Shown piece after piece: positions 36,704 through 48,222 of a stretch of 64,000 nt of DNA (positions within the stretch are counted from its first letter, which is position 1; the number at the start of each line of letters is the position of its first letter). The notes under the pieces were generated by a model. It had not been told where the DNA came from. It ran no database searches and was given only the letters and a program-made list of their open reading frames with translations. Origin of the DNA: Melampsora larici-populina 98AG31 (taxonomy: Eukaryota; Basidiomycota; Pucciniomycetes; Pucciniales; Melampsoraceae). The translations under genes and the position numbers were made by a program. The stretch covers positions 959,983 through 1,023,982 of the forward strand of contig NW_006768793.1 in assembly GCF_000204055.1 (NCBI RefSeq). The letters run 5' to 3'.

Positions 36704-37610
36704 ATGTTCGGTGGTCAGAGTCGGAAAGGTTGCTTCAAGTGTAAGCATTTGGCATTCAACTCTTTACTTTCTTGTCCCAAAAACTCACCTTATGTTTGTT
36801 TATCTCGATTCTCTTCGAAAACTTTAGGCGGAGCTATTGGTCACTTGGCTGAACAATGTACCGCGGAAGCTCGATTGTGCTTCAACTGTAAGCAACCCGG
36901 TCATGTAAGTTCTTTCCCCTTATCAGCCTATCTCGTCCCACTATTCAAACAACATTTCAAACTAATCTTTGCAAAACTCGATCAAACGGCCTGATTGTAC
37001 TCGTAGGAATCAGCTGCATGCCCTAACCCACGCACGGCTGATGCTAAGCAATGCTACCAATGCAGCGGCATCGGTCATCTGGCTGTTGACTGTCCAAGTG
37101 TGAAAGTAGGAGGACAAGGCTTTCAATCAGGAGGTCAAAAGTGTTACACCTGTGGTCGAAGTGAGTTTTCAAGCTTGTGGTCTTGATCGATCACTGAGTA
37201 GATTGCTGACAAGACGCTTTTACGCGTTTGTGCGTTTCCTCTCTGTCTTTCAAAGTGGGTCATATCAGTCGTATGTGTAACCAAGCTGGAAACAACTACC
37301 ATGCTCAACGTTCCAATTACTCAAAACCAAGACTTGCACCCGGACAGGTGATTCAATGTTACAAATGTCAAGGGATGAATCATTATGCAAGGTTTGAGAA
37401 TTTTGAATGCTCAATTTGACGCGCTCATCTGCTCACTCTCCTCGGGGAATTTCCGTTTTATACTGTAGAGACTGCATGGCTACCTTCACAGCAAATGTGA
37501 ATTCAGGATACAATCATCGTCCCAAGACTTGTTATCGATGTCAATCAGCTGGTCATATTGCAAGAGATTGTCCTCAAGCCGAAAGTGCAGGAGAAGTGAT
37601 TGCAACTTGA
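36704..37610 (+). CDS. GIS2: CCHC zinc-knuckle protein, GIS2/Byr3/CNBP family, 181 aa
   Basis: Exons 36704-36740, 36828-36904, 37007-37160, 37256-37391, 37469-37610; 546 bp, 182 codons. Six CX2CX4HX4C knuckles are encoded: CFKCGAIGHLAEQC, CFNCKQPGHESAAC, CYQCSGIGHLAVDC, CYTCGRMGHISRMC, CYKCQGMNHYARDC and CYRCQSAGHIARDC; four of them are split by introns, which supports the splice model. The family binds single-stranded nucleic acid and acts in mRNA translation control and stress granules (yeast Gis2) or sexual differentiation (S. pombe Byr3). Yeast Gis2 has seven knuckles, this model six. The symbol reflects family membership, not proven orthology. Confidence 0.92.
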
Positions 37611-38701
37611 AGAAGGGAAGGACAGAAATACAAAAAAAGGAGAAAAAAATAAGAAAAAGATTTGCTTGTTTGTTATTCAAGTCATTGTTATCCAGTCATC
37701 AGTTGAACCTGTACTCTTCTAAAACCCCATTTTGTCTAAGGCTGTTTTAAGAGTTCAAGGTCTCTCTCCATACCTCCCGGTCTTTCTTGATGGCTCAAGT
37801 GAGGATTGCTATAATGAGTCCCTCGTAGTCTATCTATGTCATCGGTGACTTTGATGATTTTGATAACTCTTGGTGATATTGGTTTGATTGCAGGTGTGAC
37901 AACATATGATCAAGCGAAGATTGATGATGTAGGTATTGTCACTTTTGGAAACTTCGAATGTGAAACTTGGAGCTCGCCTCGACTAAAACTTTGCACTGCT
38001 AAATGTGCTTGTCACACCACTCCTTCATTTGGCAATTCAGTATTTCTGATCTTAGATGCATGTTCTTAAATGATCTGCCTGTGTAAGATCAGCCCAATAG
38101 ATGTGCAGCCAGCCTCCAGGACATGGGCATGTGGGCTCATGTGGGTCTGTGTGGGGGAAGATTTGAATTCGACCGCAACATGAAGCGCCATGTTCTGCTA
38201 TTGTACATATGTAACTTTGAGCAATTGCCTATCAAAAAGCTGTTGTGTCATACTGGCTCTAGAGTTGGAAGGTTTGGTTTGCACAGTAAGACAAAATCCC
38301 TCACATGCACTGAGAGTGAACACTCAACACCAATAAAAGTCGATTCAACCTGCAGACACTCTATTGTATATACATACTTTAGTTTGTGACCCATAAGAGG
38401 TGACAAGTATTGGTGGAAAAATCGAAAGTCAATTCTTTTAAAATTCTATCCTGAAAATGGAATCACAACAAAAACAAAGTAAAGATCAACGATCCAGAGG
38501 ACTAAGGCATTTAATTCTACAAACTCCAAAAAATGTAAAAGTATAGTCTATATAAAACAGGATATGATCATAAAGATTGATTTGCTTGATGTACAACCTT
38601 TTTGATTTTCGGTCTGGTAATGTCTTTAATTTTTTTTGTACAAAGATTTGGAGAAATGGTTTTATTTTGGTTTGGTTTGGGTTGATTGATTTAGTGTTTG
38701 T
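37611..38701. other. Intergenic between convergent genes
   Basis: Short ORFs (37836-38069, 38123-38389) have no recognisable content. Contains the 3' UTR regions of the flanking genes. Confidence 0.4.
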
Positions 38702-40378
38702 TTATAAAACTTTAACTCGTTCAGGTTGACGATTTGACCAATTTAAAGAAGTTGGATTTTTAATTAATTTCTTGGAAATCAAAACTTCAATTGAATCTGA
38801 ACCTAATTCGATTTTAAAATGATCTTGAGCTAAGTTTGCAAAATGTTTAACACTTTGAAAACTAAAGTAAATTCCCTCCCAAAAAAATACGGGGTTGAAG
38901 TTAATCTCTAATTATGATCTCTTGAATTTAAGATTATGAAATTTGAAGTGAGTAAAAAAAAGAACTCAACTCTGAGTGTGCACTTGCAATATGAGCAGCA
39001 TCAGCATATAATTGACCGAATCTAAAAATCAAATCAAATCAAAAGAAAAAAACTCAAGAGTCAATTACAAAATCAAGACAAATCCAATCCGAAAAAAAAA
39101 ACTCAACTCAAATGTCATATTTTGAAGTTTCATCAGTTGAACCGCTTCTTCAATAAGCCGAACCGCTTCAAATCCTCCAATCAATCGATTTGACCAATCT
39201 GAAAGTTTTGCTTTTAATTGATTAATTTTTAAAAACCTTTGATCTGATTGAATACTTTCTTCTTCAGTTAAACTACAAGTTTGACAAGTACATTGGAATC
39301 CATAATTTGATTTCAAATAATCTCTATAGAAGAAGAAAAAAACCCACCGCAAAAGGATAGTTGATAAAGTTTAGTAAGATTGTCAAAAGACATAGAGATG
39401 AAGGTAAGAAATGGCTCAACTGTCGATCTGAACGTGAACGTTTAGAATCCCAATAAGAAATTAAAATCTCTTCACCTACTTCGATCAGTTTGGTAGCATG
39501 AACCACTTCGACTCCTTCTTTTTCTCTCCAATTATAAACTGAATTAGATGCGCCAGCACATCCATGATTGATACGAGAAAGACTAGGAAAGATAGCTAAT
39601 TGATTTGAACCGATACTAATCGCATTTGTCTAACCCAAACCAAAAAGAAAGATCAGCTTAGTGGGGTTTCAAGTGGTTTTGGTTTATATGGATCAATGCT
39701 CAACTTGTAAGATTCTAATATAATTTGAAATATTAGATAATGATTGATTTTGCCATGGGTTTGATAAACTTAAGAATCGATTCCGATCTTCACCATCTAG
39801 TTTTTTTAAAATCGAATTTAAATTGGTTTCGTAATCTTCAATCGATCTGATTTTTGAATTTAATTTAAATATCGGTTTTTCTTTTAAAAGTAATTCACCT
39901 ATATACAAAAACATCGATTTGAACGATTTGAAGAAAAAAAAAGTTAAATTCAGTTTGATTATGATTTGGAAATGAGTTTAGGAAATCTAGAGTTAAAAAA
40001 GGGTTTCAAACCTGGTAAGATTTGACGAGTAGCAATCAATCCATAACCTCTGTCTTGATGATCTAATTTTGTAATTTTCCAAGATGAAAGTTTAGGAGTT
40101 GAATTCATAGAAGTTTTCAATAATTGATAATCTTCATTATTCGCATTATATATGTTTGAAATCTCTTTAGAAAACAAGATAACGAAAAAACTAATGATAA
40201 AACCAATTGTCCAAGCATTTGATTCTACAAATTTTTCATTTCGGTTTTTGATACTTGATTTACGTTTGAGATTCGTATTGAGTTTAGGTGGAGTTGGTTT
40301 GTTCGATTTTGATTTGGTTGTTGATTGAGATGATGAAGTTGATGAAGTTGATGAAGTTGGTGTCATTGAAGTAGACAT
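38702..40378 (-). CDS. SET-domain protein with N-terminal membrane anchor, 398 aa
   Basis: Exons (right to left): 40378-40012, 39898-39705, 39629-39421, 39323-39108, 39021-38971, 38861-38702; 1,197 bp, 399 codons, no stop. Residues 1-50 are Ser/Thr/Lys-rich; one hydrophobic segment (AWTIGFIISFFVILFS, about 55-70) looks like a signal anchor. The SET fold follows: DRGYGLIATRQILPGELLLKEKP (SET start, across intron 1), SRINHGCAGASNSVYNW (the NHxCxPN-like pseudoknot), GEEILISYWD (the GEEIxxxY motif), and post-SET GFQCTCQTC. The order matches Set5/SMYD-type protein-lysine methyltransferases, but no MYND finger is present. Introns 2-5 all have donor GTTGAG. Substrate and location are unknown; the anchor would suggest an endomembrane site. 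Confidence 0.88.
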
Positions 40379-41409
40379 GATGATGAAAAGTGTTGGTGAA
40401 GTTCAAAGCTCAGCAAATTCAATGGGTTTCTTTGAGAAATTTAAAGTTTGTGAATTTAAAACTTTCGAAAAGGTTGAAATTTTAAGGTCAGTTGTTAATG
40501 GTGACAGTTTCATTCTCTCAGTTTCACTCAATTCACATCAATTGACGTCATACATTTTCATTCTGTACTTCAATCTTCAGATTGATTCCCAAGCCTTTGA
40601 TAAAGGATCCCGGTATCCCCACCACCCCCTCCCTTTCACAGCTAGTGAAAGCCTTACTTACCAGTGACACAAGCTGTGACAATTGTCCAGCCACACTGAA
40701 AGGTCCCTGGATTTTGTTTTCTCAAGTTTGCTCACCAAAGATCCTCTTGGCTCAGCGATTCCATCATTCAATTAGAATCAAGTATTGAATATGAATAACT
40801 GGATGACTTGAATCAATATTACTCCGACCAATTGAAAAAGACGACCGATTGAAAACCAAGATTGAAGATCAGTGAGTCAGACCAATTCAAAATCGATGTA
40901 CCAGAACGATCGATTTTTTTAGAGTGTCATCAACTGTGCCAGCTAAAAAGAGCTATCAGAGACAAAGGACAGAAAGTTGTAAACAAAGTTAAAAGAATCC
41001 TACTGAAGTAAGAGGCCCGAACTCAAGTGATACATTTGAAGACCCACAGCATGATGCAAATCTTAAAAATCTTCATATGCACGACCAATCCAAGACCAAG
41101 GAAATTAGTAACCCAAACTAGTAGTCGCATCAAATTCTCTAGAAGTTGGTATCAAATTTTTTGATTCATGAGGAGGTAGTGAACCAGTAGAAGCTAAATG
41201 CTTTTGGGAAGGTTGATTAGCTGATGTGTGCTTTAAAATTGTTTTAAGTGCTATTTATACCGAGCAAACTTGAGAAAACAAAATCCAGGGACCTTTCAGT
41301 GTGGCTGGACAATTGTCACAGCTTGTAACAATGGTAAGTAAGGCTTCACTAGCTGTGAAAGGGAGGGGGTGGTGGGGCTACCAAGGGGGGGTGGTGGGGA
41401 TACCGGGAT

Positions 41410-44129
41410 TCAAGCTGTGGGCGCGTGTTTTGAAAAGTCAGGCGCACCTGTGCGCCTGTTTTCACCAAAAAAATTTGCCTCGCACCCGTGTGCGGCGGTG
41501 CTACGCACCCTTGTCTCGATTCGCTTTGTTTTAGATAAAAGCAGCGGAAAACATATATTTCATCATATAAATCTTTTACATTTATATGGAGAAAACTTTG
41601 ATTAGACAGGATAAGTTGAAATGTTGTAGGAAATCATTTGAAGAGATCATCGGCACTCCAGGCCACTCCAGGACTGTCTGGAACATCCATAACATGCGAC
41701 TCTTGAGCCAGACTAGATGAACAACTTTTCTCAAATACTCGGAAATCAAAGATAGAAGTGATGAATCCAGTTTCGTCTACATAAAGACTGGGATCGATAG
41801 GGTCCAGATGAGCGAATACACCTTCTTCAAAATATTCCAATTCTTCGGCCAGGCCCAATTCTTGCTCAGCGAGAGCTTCTTCAGTATCGAGATCGCTTTT
41901 CAAAGCTTGTTTTTTGTTCTGAGAGGTGTATCTTTTGTTAGGATCCTGTGATAAGAGATGCATCCGGACCTGTGAAGACATTTTTAGAGTGTTGGTCTTC
42001 ATGCTACTACGGCGCTTCGTTTTCGTGGCCCCCATATCCGAAAAAAGACTTTCAACACCAGCTGCATGTGGAACTACTTGGAGAACAGAAATCGCGAGTC
42101 TCTTGAGAGGGCTTTGATTGGCTGAAACCGGTAGACTGAGCCAATAAGTAAGGGGCTGAGAGCCTAGATCGACTCAAGCAAATGTCAGATGAGTCATGTA
42201 GGTATAGAGGTCTCAAGAAACTATAAAGGGACTTACTATTAGTGTCCGACTGAAATGGCGACTGAGAGTTATAGAACCTAATAACTTCATCCTTTATTGT
42301 GTAACCTTCCCTTGCAGAGAATCCCCATCGATTAGCAAGGTTACATATCATCCAATTCATCTTGCAAAGGTCAAACCGGCGAGATACAGCAGTAGTCCGA
42401 AACGAGGGATTCAAAAAGAAGGCTATAAAGTAGATGTCTTCATTGAAGACTTTGCTTCGCAGGTGTAGGACACTTTCGGAATATCTTTTGAATGGAAGAT
42501 ATCGACTGTAGACGTCGATCTTTGATAGAGCACAATAGACGTGCAGAACTTCTTTCCAGATGTCGGCAAGAGTTGTGTTGGCATGTTCCAATCGACCGAT
42601 GGCATCAACCACTGATCTTAAAACAATTATGAGAGCTTGGTTTCCCGTGAAATGGTCGCGATCAGAGATTATTGATTGGACATTTGCATTGATTTTGGGT
42701 GAATCAAACAAAGGGTCATCATCGGCTTTGATTGCTTTCTTGAACCCACCCTCATGTTCGGATACACTGATGCAGACTTTTGCCATCCAATACCAGCGAG
42801 TCTCGCATGCAGTCATGAGACCATGTCCAATTTTGTTTTCTTTTCGCCAATCTTCAAGGAAGTCGGACCAAAAATGTGATTTTGTAAAGAAATTGACCAA
42901 GTTTTTGTTTGCTGAGACGACGTCGGTCATTGTTGGATGTGACAGTATATCTTTGGCAATAAGGTTGAATACGTGTAAACAACAATTGATTCCAATGACA
43001 TGTGGATGCTGTAATGTGATGTTTTTCTAAAGAAGACAATCAGTACCTATCTAAAAAAACACAGATACAAGACTTACTCGTAAGGAAATCATTGGACTAG
43101 GCGAGTCTGTGACCACAGCACAAACTTGGGACCAATCAAGGGCCTTCTTTTCAAGTACTTTGTCCAATGCGGCATGAGTGTTTGCTGATGTGTGTCGTTT
43201 ATGATGAAGATCAAGAACATCAATGAATTCCTTGATCTCAGTACCTTTGAGAACTAAGGTAGCGTAGATACTTGACTTGGAACAATCAGTCCAGCCATCG
43301 AGAGAGATTGTAAGAAACTTTGTGTCTTCTAAGAGCTCACTAACACGGAGCTCGTTTTTGGCGTGTAAAATAGGAAGAGTAGAATCACACATTGAGTAAC
43401 GGGTGGGGACTGTGTAAGGGGTTCGGGAAAGAGTTTGTTGGTATTTGATGAAAAAACGGTTTTGAAGAAATGAAAACGGAATGTGTCCAGAGATTATGGC
43501 TTTGAGTAACAGCTCGTGAAGTTTCTCGGTGGTTGATTTTGACATTGGCGTGAAGTGATGAAGCGTGCCTTGATTGTCGTTCTTTTTTTTTTTTGAGGCA
43601 ATGTTTACAACCAAACATTCATCATCAATTGACCGTTTTGAAGTATGAGTTTGGCTGTGATCCTCTGGAGATGAGTCTGAATGCTGTGTGTCGTGCTTGT
43701 CAACAACTTGCTGAAGGTAACTTGATTTCTGTTGAGCAGTCATCTTTGGACAAGAATCTTTTACGTGAGCAAATAATTTGTGGGGTTTTCCATTGTACCA
43801 TTCTTCCTTGCAGTATGTGCACTTTGCCTCTCGTCGCTTGCTCTTATCGTCTCGGAGTGCTGTTGTAAGAAAACCTTGCCATCGAGGCCCTTGTTTGGAG
43901 TTGGGCAGAATCCACTTGGAGCTGTTTGGACCGGACATTGAAGTATGTGAGAGGGAGCTGAAGAAAAAAATTCTGCCTGTTGTCACTGGGCAGCCTCAAG
44001 ATCCCTTGCAGCTCAGCCCTGTCGCACCCCTCGCCCCCCCCCTTTTTTAGCTTCTCAGGTGCGAGAGGTGCGTCGCAGGGTGCGCCCGCACCCCTGTGCG
44101 GCGCACTCACCCTGGCGCCCACAGCTTGA
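41410..44129 (-). mobile_element. Complete hAT transposon, 2,720 bp, nested in the MITE's right TIR
   Basis: The ends are perfect 15-bp inverted repeats TCAAGCTGTGGGCGC (41410-41424 and 44115-44129), flanked by ACCGGGAT on both sides (41402-41409 and 44130-44137). Subterminal regions are GC-rich with palindromic GGCGCACCTGTGCGCC-type words (about 41440-41520 and 44050-44115). One three-exon transposase gene lies inside on the minus strand. Excising the element with one duplication rebuilds the host MITE's terminus exactly. Confidence 0.95.
41634..43938 (-). CDS. hAT transposase (BED finger, DUF659 type), 726 aa, apparently intact
   Basis: Exons (right to left): 43938-43078, 43026-42237, 42163-41634; 2,181 bp, 727 codons with no stop, both introns GT-AG. 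The ATG of MSGPNSSK at 43938 was chosen; an upstream in-frame start would only add a short N-terminus. Domains: BED-type finger (CTYCKEEW...LFAHVKDSC, about residues 35-70); the DUF659/RNase H-like part with ISLDGWTD and CAVVTDSPSPM (catalytic aspartates); INCCLHVFNL (CxxH) and ETRWYWM (RW); and the C-terminal dimerisation segment VVPHAAGVESLFSDMG. It belongs to a lineage different from the hAT at 17.6-21.8 kb. With intact ends it could be autonomous. Confidence 0.92.
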
Positions 44130-44158
44130 ACCGGGATCCTTGATAAAAACCAAACCAT

Positions 44159-44719
44159 TCAGCCCGAGCCCCGTTAGCTACCCGTCGAGTAGTGGCTCGC
44201 CCAGCCCCCGAACCGCGGGGTAGAGAGACCTCCCAAGCCCGTTCGGGGGTCCCCGAACGAGTTTTTTTTGAAAAATTGTCTGCCCAAACCCCGACCGGGT
44301 TCCCCGCCGGGGACTCGTTGGCTGGACCAAAAAGGGTCCCTCACCCAGGTTTGAACACCGGACCGGGTCATTTATCGATATTGATGCCAAATAGGTCGAA
44401 AAAAAGTGTCCACTTGATGTTTAAATTACACTCAGGGCCTCACATCACAGCCATGGCAGTGCTGGCAAGGTTCCCATGTGCTTGGTAGGGCCTCCCCTGA
44501 GAATGGACTAGGTAGTTTTTACCTGTGATGGAGTGTTTTAACTACTTTTTTTACTCGTCGGGTACCCGGCGGATAGTATTTTTTTCGATTTCTACGCCCG
44601 ACACCCGACTCGCGGGGATCCCCGATCATCGGGGGTTCTAGAACCTCCGCCCAAATCCCGGACCTATCGGGGACCCCGTCGGGTCCCCGATTGGGGGGCT
44701 GGTCCGGGGCTCAGGCTGA
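44159..44719. mobile_element. 561-bp GC-rich non-autonomous element, 8-bp TSD
   Basis: The ends are TCAGCCCGAGCCCCG and the inverse of TCAGCCTGAGCCCCG (one mismatch in 15 bp), flanked by CAAACCAT on both sides (44151-44158 and 44720-44727). The body is unusually GC-rich in parts, with many GGGGACCCCG/GGGTCCCCG palindromic words. ORFs crossing it (44174-44488) are by-products of this composition. The TSD length fits hAT-type mobilisation; it is distinct from the neighbouring hAT ends. Confidence 0.88.
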
Positions 44720-44727
44720 CAAACCAT

Positions 44728-46348
44728 CTCAGGATATTCTGCTTAAAAAGTTACAGTGTCGTATAAAACTTGACCGAATTTTTAAAAACCCGTATAAAAG
44801 ATTTAAACTTGAAACCCCTTATTGCAGTTTTCAAAATGGGTGTAAATTTAATCCTGAGGCAACAATCTCCAAGGCACATTTAAAGTTGTAGACAGTATCA
44901 GGAAGGTGTTCATGGATCCTTGCACTCCCTCTATATGTAGAATCTGGTGAGGTTTACTTTGAGAGAGTGACTTTAAGAAGCTTGGGTATCATGGTCATCA
45001 AAGCTCTCATCTACATACTTCACCACTGCGTACCACATGCATTTGCTTTGCCCAACAGTGAAGTCCTTCAACATAGAAAATGCACTTGCTCATGAGTTCT
45101 CACAAGCTAACAAGTGGAATTGCATCATAAACCATACATAGGTTCTCTTGTCAACTTATGGATAGAGGGTATCAATTGAGCAAACACTTACAGAATCATA
45201 TTATATTTCTCTGATTGGTGAATGTTAGTATATATGTCATGGTACACAGTATTTGGGAAAGGTTAAGAAACAGGTTCAGCAAGGGTTTGCTCAAGTCGAT
45301 AGGAGTAATTGGTATCACAAAATTGGCATGACAAAACCCATCCCACAAATCCTACCCTACCCCTAGGCACATGAAGCAAACAGTGGAAAGGTAGAAAATT
45401 GTGATCTTTTAAGATTTCATGTTTTTTTTAAAAAATATGAAAGATGTAAGAACTTGGTATCCTACACCTCAAGCTGACCAGTGGAATCTTATCACAAGAC
45501 ATACATGGTTTCTAAGAGTTTGAATTGAGGAAACACTTTTAGAATTTGAATGTATAATTACAATTGTTGAATGTTGGTGTATGTGTTATGGTGCACAGTT
45601 ATTGTGAAAGATCAAGAGACAGCTTCAGAGACTGTTTTCCAAGAACAAATGGAGTAATTTACATTTCATTTGCAGCTGAGAACTCCTACACTGTGGAGTG
45701 AAGGCTAAGCCACACAAAACACCACAAGGGTGGTTTGGATGAATCTATCATAAGTGGCTGAACCTGCCCTCAACCTTGGAAATTGCAGTCTCAAAGAATC
45801 CAGTCAACTCCAATCAGTTTTGGCTTTGTGTCCAAGGAGTCAACTGAACTCTTTCACAAGATTTAAAGGCTGTATGCATCCCAAATTTGCCATGCAGTGA
45901 TTGGTGAGTGATAAACTCAATTTGCCCAGCAGGGGCTTAGATCTTTTGCCCATTTTTACAGCAAGCAGATCAATTCAACCAGCAGACACAAGCTTTGGTA
46001 CCACCTACAATACTTGCTTCCAGATTTGGTAAATAATTGAATACCTGTTTCCTTGTATCTTGAGCATCTGTTTCAGATTATTTAATTGTTTTGTAACAAT
46101 TCTGGGTCAAACATGTGGAAGTGAATTCAAGACATGTGACTTGTAATGATATGGTGCTTTGACTACTTCACAGCTCTTCTTTGAGGGAGGCTCAAATCTC
46201 TCAACACAAATCGCAAGAGACATCAGTAGATTACATAGTTAGCACAAAATTTCCACATCTCAGAATCTTACCCTACATCCAACATACTCATTCAACTTTG
46301 TTTTTTCAACTTACCACCTGCTCCAAAGCAGATTTCAAGATTTTGAAC
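44728..46348. other. Intergenic with a diverged ~190-bp direct duplication
   Basis: No gene recognised. 45107-45310 and 45471-45655 align as diverged direct repeats (shared landmarks: CAAGCT.ACnAGTGGAAT, CATACAT.GGTT, AAACACTT, GAATGTT.GT, ATGGT.CACAGT, GGAGTAATT), spaced about 350 bp apart. The right end is the 5' flank of the gene at 46349. Confidence 0.5.
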
Positions 46349-47698
46349 ATGATGATGCAGCCTCAGGGCTCAATAAAGAAACTGATAGCCACATATACTC
46401 TTGTTGCACTGGTTCCATGGTTTCTATTGTTTACCATGACCTCTGGCATGCCAAACTTCAACTTGGAAGAATCCAAAGAATTTGATTATCTTGATTCCGA
46501 GACCTACTTTGAATCAGAAGCAATCAAAGATTTCTTTGACTTGGGAGAGTCAGAAGCTTTGTCTGGAATAGGTGAGTATCTACCTGTTGAATAACCATAT
46601 GGGTATGTTTGGGGGGAATTAATGAAATTTTTCCTGGTTTTGCACTTCTGTCCATACACTCAGATTATCATAAAGTGTGGTATGGACCTCGTAAGCCAAG
46701 AGAACTACAAGCAAGAGATTATCTTGTAGAATATCTGAAGAGGCCACTGAAGGACAGGAAGAATTCTGATCCCTTCTTCACCTGCCCTCCTCATCTTGAT
46801 GATCGTAAGCCATAGTTTAATTAGAAAAAACACCCACATAGCAGACAAAAACTGATCAAACCACAACACAGGATCACCTGGTGTAGATTCCCTCCAGCTG
46901 ATGAACGAAATGTTGCAATCAGATAAGCACTATTGGCCTCAATACATCCTTGATATACTCAACACCAAACCATCAGAGAAGATCAAAAATTTTTGGGCCT
47001 TCATCTTTGCAATTGCAGATTTTATGCCAACACCATGTCTTCAGATCACTTTTTTTGCTGTGTTAAAGGAGCAAAAGAACATTCCATCAGGATTTGATGA
47101 TAAAATTAAGATGAATGGTATATTTGAACATGTATTATACAGATATGCAAAGAGAATGAAAGAGCATGTTGTCCTACTTGGAAGAAGAGTGTATGTCTTC
47201 ACAAGCTATGAATACAAACTTCACCTTTTAAGTATCATTCTGATTGTTCATTTCTACTAGGGTTTACATCAAGAAAGAAGAAGCAATAGATATCTTCACA
47301 AGAGACAAGCAAGAAAAGCTGGGGGAATATGCAATCAACTTTGAGAAAAAGTGGTCTCCTGATGAAGAGGTGGTTTTGTATAAAAACTGGGCTTCACGTG
47401 AGTCATTATGTTTTCACTTCATATGTATAATTGAACTTACATACATCAAATTCCCATGACAGACATGCTTGTATACATACAAGTGAAAGGTCCCATAAAG
47501 GCACTACTTGAGACCCAAGCAATCCAGGCCAGTCTGATAACATCATATAATAGAGATGATAGAGCACAATGTCTTGTAAATTGGGAGGGTGAACGTTTTC
47601 AAGCTCTTGCAAAGGAAGCAGTTGATATTATCCAGTCTTCAAGCAAACAGTGGGTCCAAATTTCAAATCTCCTTGAATCATCCAAAATAGAAGGCTGA
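46349..47698 (+). CDS. Predicted secreted protein of unknown family, 351 aa, 5 exons
   Basis: Exons 46349-46571, 46664-46804, 46872-47190, 47261-47397, 47463-47698; 1,056 bp, 352 codons, no internal stop. It starts MMMQPQGSIKKL followed by a strongly hydrophobic signal (TLVALVPWFLLFTM). The mature part is rich in Lys/Glu and aromatic residues, with few Cys and many predicted helices (e.g. KYWPQ-like YWPQYILDILN, KHYWPQ, HVLYRYAKRMKEHV). I recognise no domain. Small secreted proteins with unique sequence are typical of rusts; a role outside the fungal cell is inferred only from the signal peptide. Confidence 0.72.
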
Positions 47699-47745
47699 TC
47701 AGGATGTGTTTATGTTGGGTTCCCAGCTCATTGAACAAATTTGAG

Positions 47746-48222
47746 ATGTACCAATCAGAATATAGCTATGGTATCTCTTCTTATTGGGCTTATGAGGTTG
47801 AAGATATTAGGAAAGTTTTAGGATTCTGGTCAACCTGTGAGTAATGGTTTCTTTGAAACTCTCAATTGTCCAAGTTAAAATTCTCATCCTTAAATTACCA
47901 AAAAACAGATATGCCCTTTCACTTTGATATTCAGTTCCACCCAGGTTCATGGAAACCCTATAGTTTTCTTGCATTTTTGATTATGGATAAAACCAAAGAT
48001 AATGACTTGGAAAAGCTCATGAAGAGATTTTTACCAATCACAGCTACTTGTGAACCCTCTACTGTTCTTGTAGCTTTTCTTGAATTTCTTGAACACAATT
48101 CTGAATCTCAAAGGCTCAGAACAAAGGCAAGAGATGCTCTAAAAATTATTGAAAGTGAACATCAGCAAGAGAAGGTAGACTCTGAGGAGGTATTTAAAAA
48201 GAAGGCCAAAATGGAGGTTTAG
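47746..48222 (+). CDS. Small two-exon coding segment, 135 aa, or 3' exons of the preceding gene
   Basis: ATG 47746 to 47836 joins 47909-48222 by a GT-AG intron; 405 bp, 135 codons. The protein is aromatic-rich at first (SEYSYGISSYWAYEVEDI), then helical, ending in a Lys/Glu tail (FKKKAKMEV). Composition and style resemble the gene just upstream (stop at 47698), so these may be its last exons through an undetected splice in 47640-47745; as drawn they are separate. No family recognised and no signal peptide. Confidence 0.5.

Larger units (their letters stand above)
40605..44139. mobile_element. Long-TIR MITE (807 bp without insert), host of a nested hAT
   Basis: The left end starts GGATCCCGGTATCCCCACCA at 40605; its inverse ends at 41409 and, after the nested element, the last two bases at 44138-44139. 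The element is flanked by TTGATAAA on both sides (40597-40604 and 44140-44147). The inverted arms are about 129 bp (40605-40733) and about 150 bp (41262-41409 plus 44138-44139); the right arm has an extra internal copy of a CCCCACCACCCC unit of about 20 bp. An 8-bp duplication suggests hAT-type mobilisation. No coding capacity of its own. Confidence 0.9.

Noticed and set aside
44174..44488. Overlapping ORFs of 65-98 codons on both strands
   Set aside because: They lie in the GC-rich 561-bp mobile element and reflect few stop codons in GC-rich sequence.
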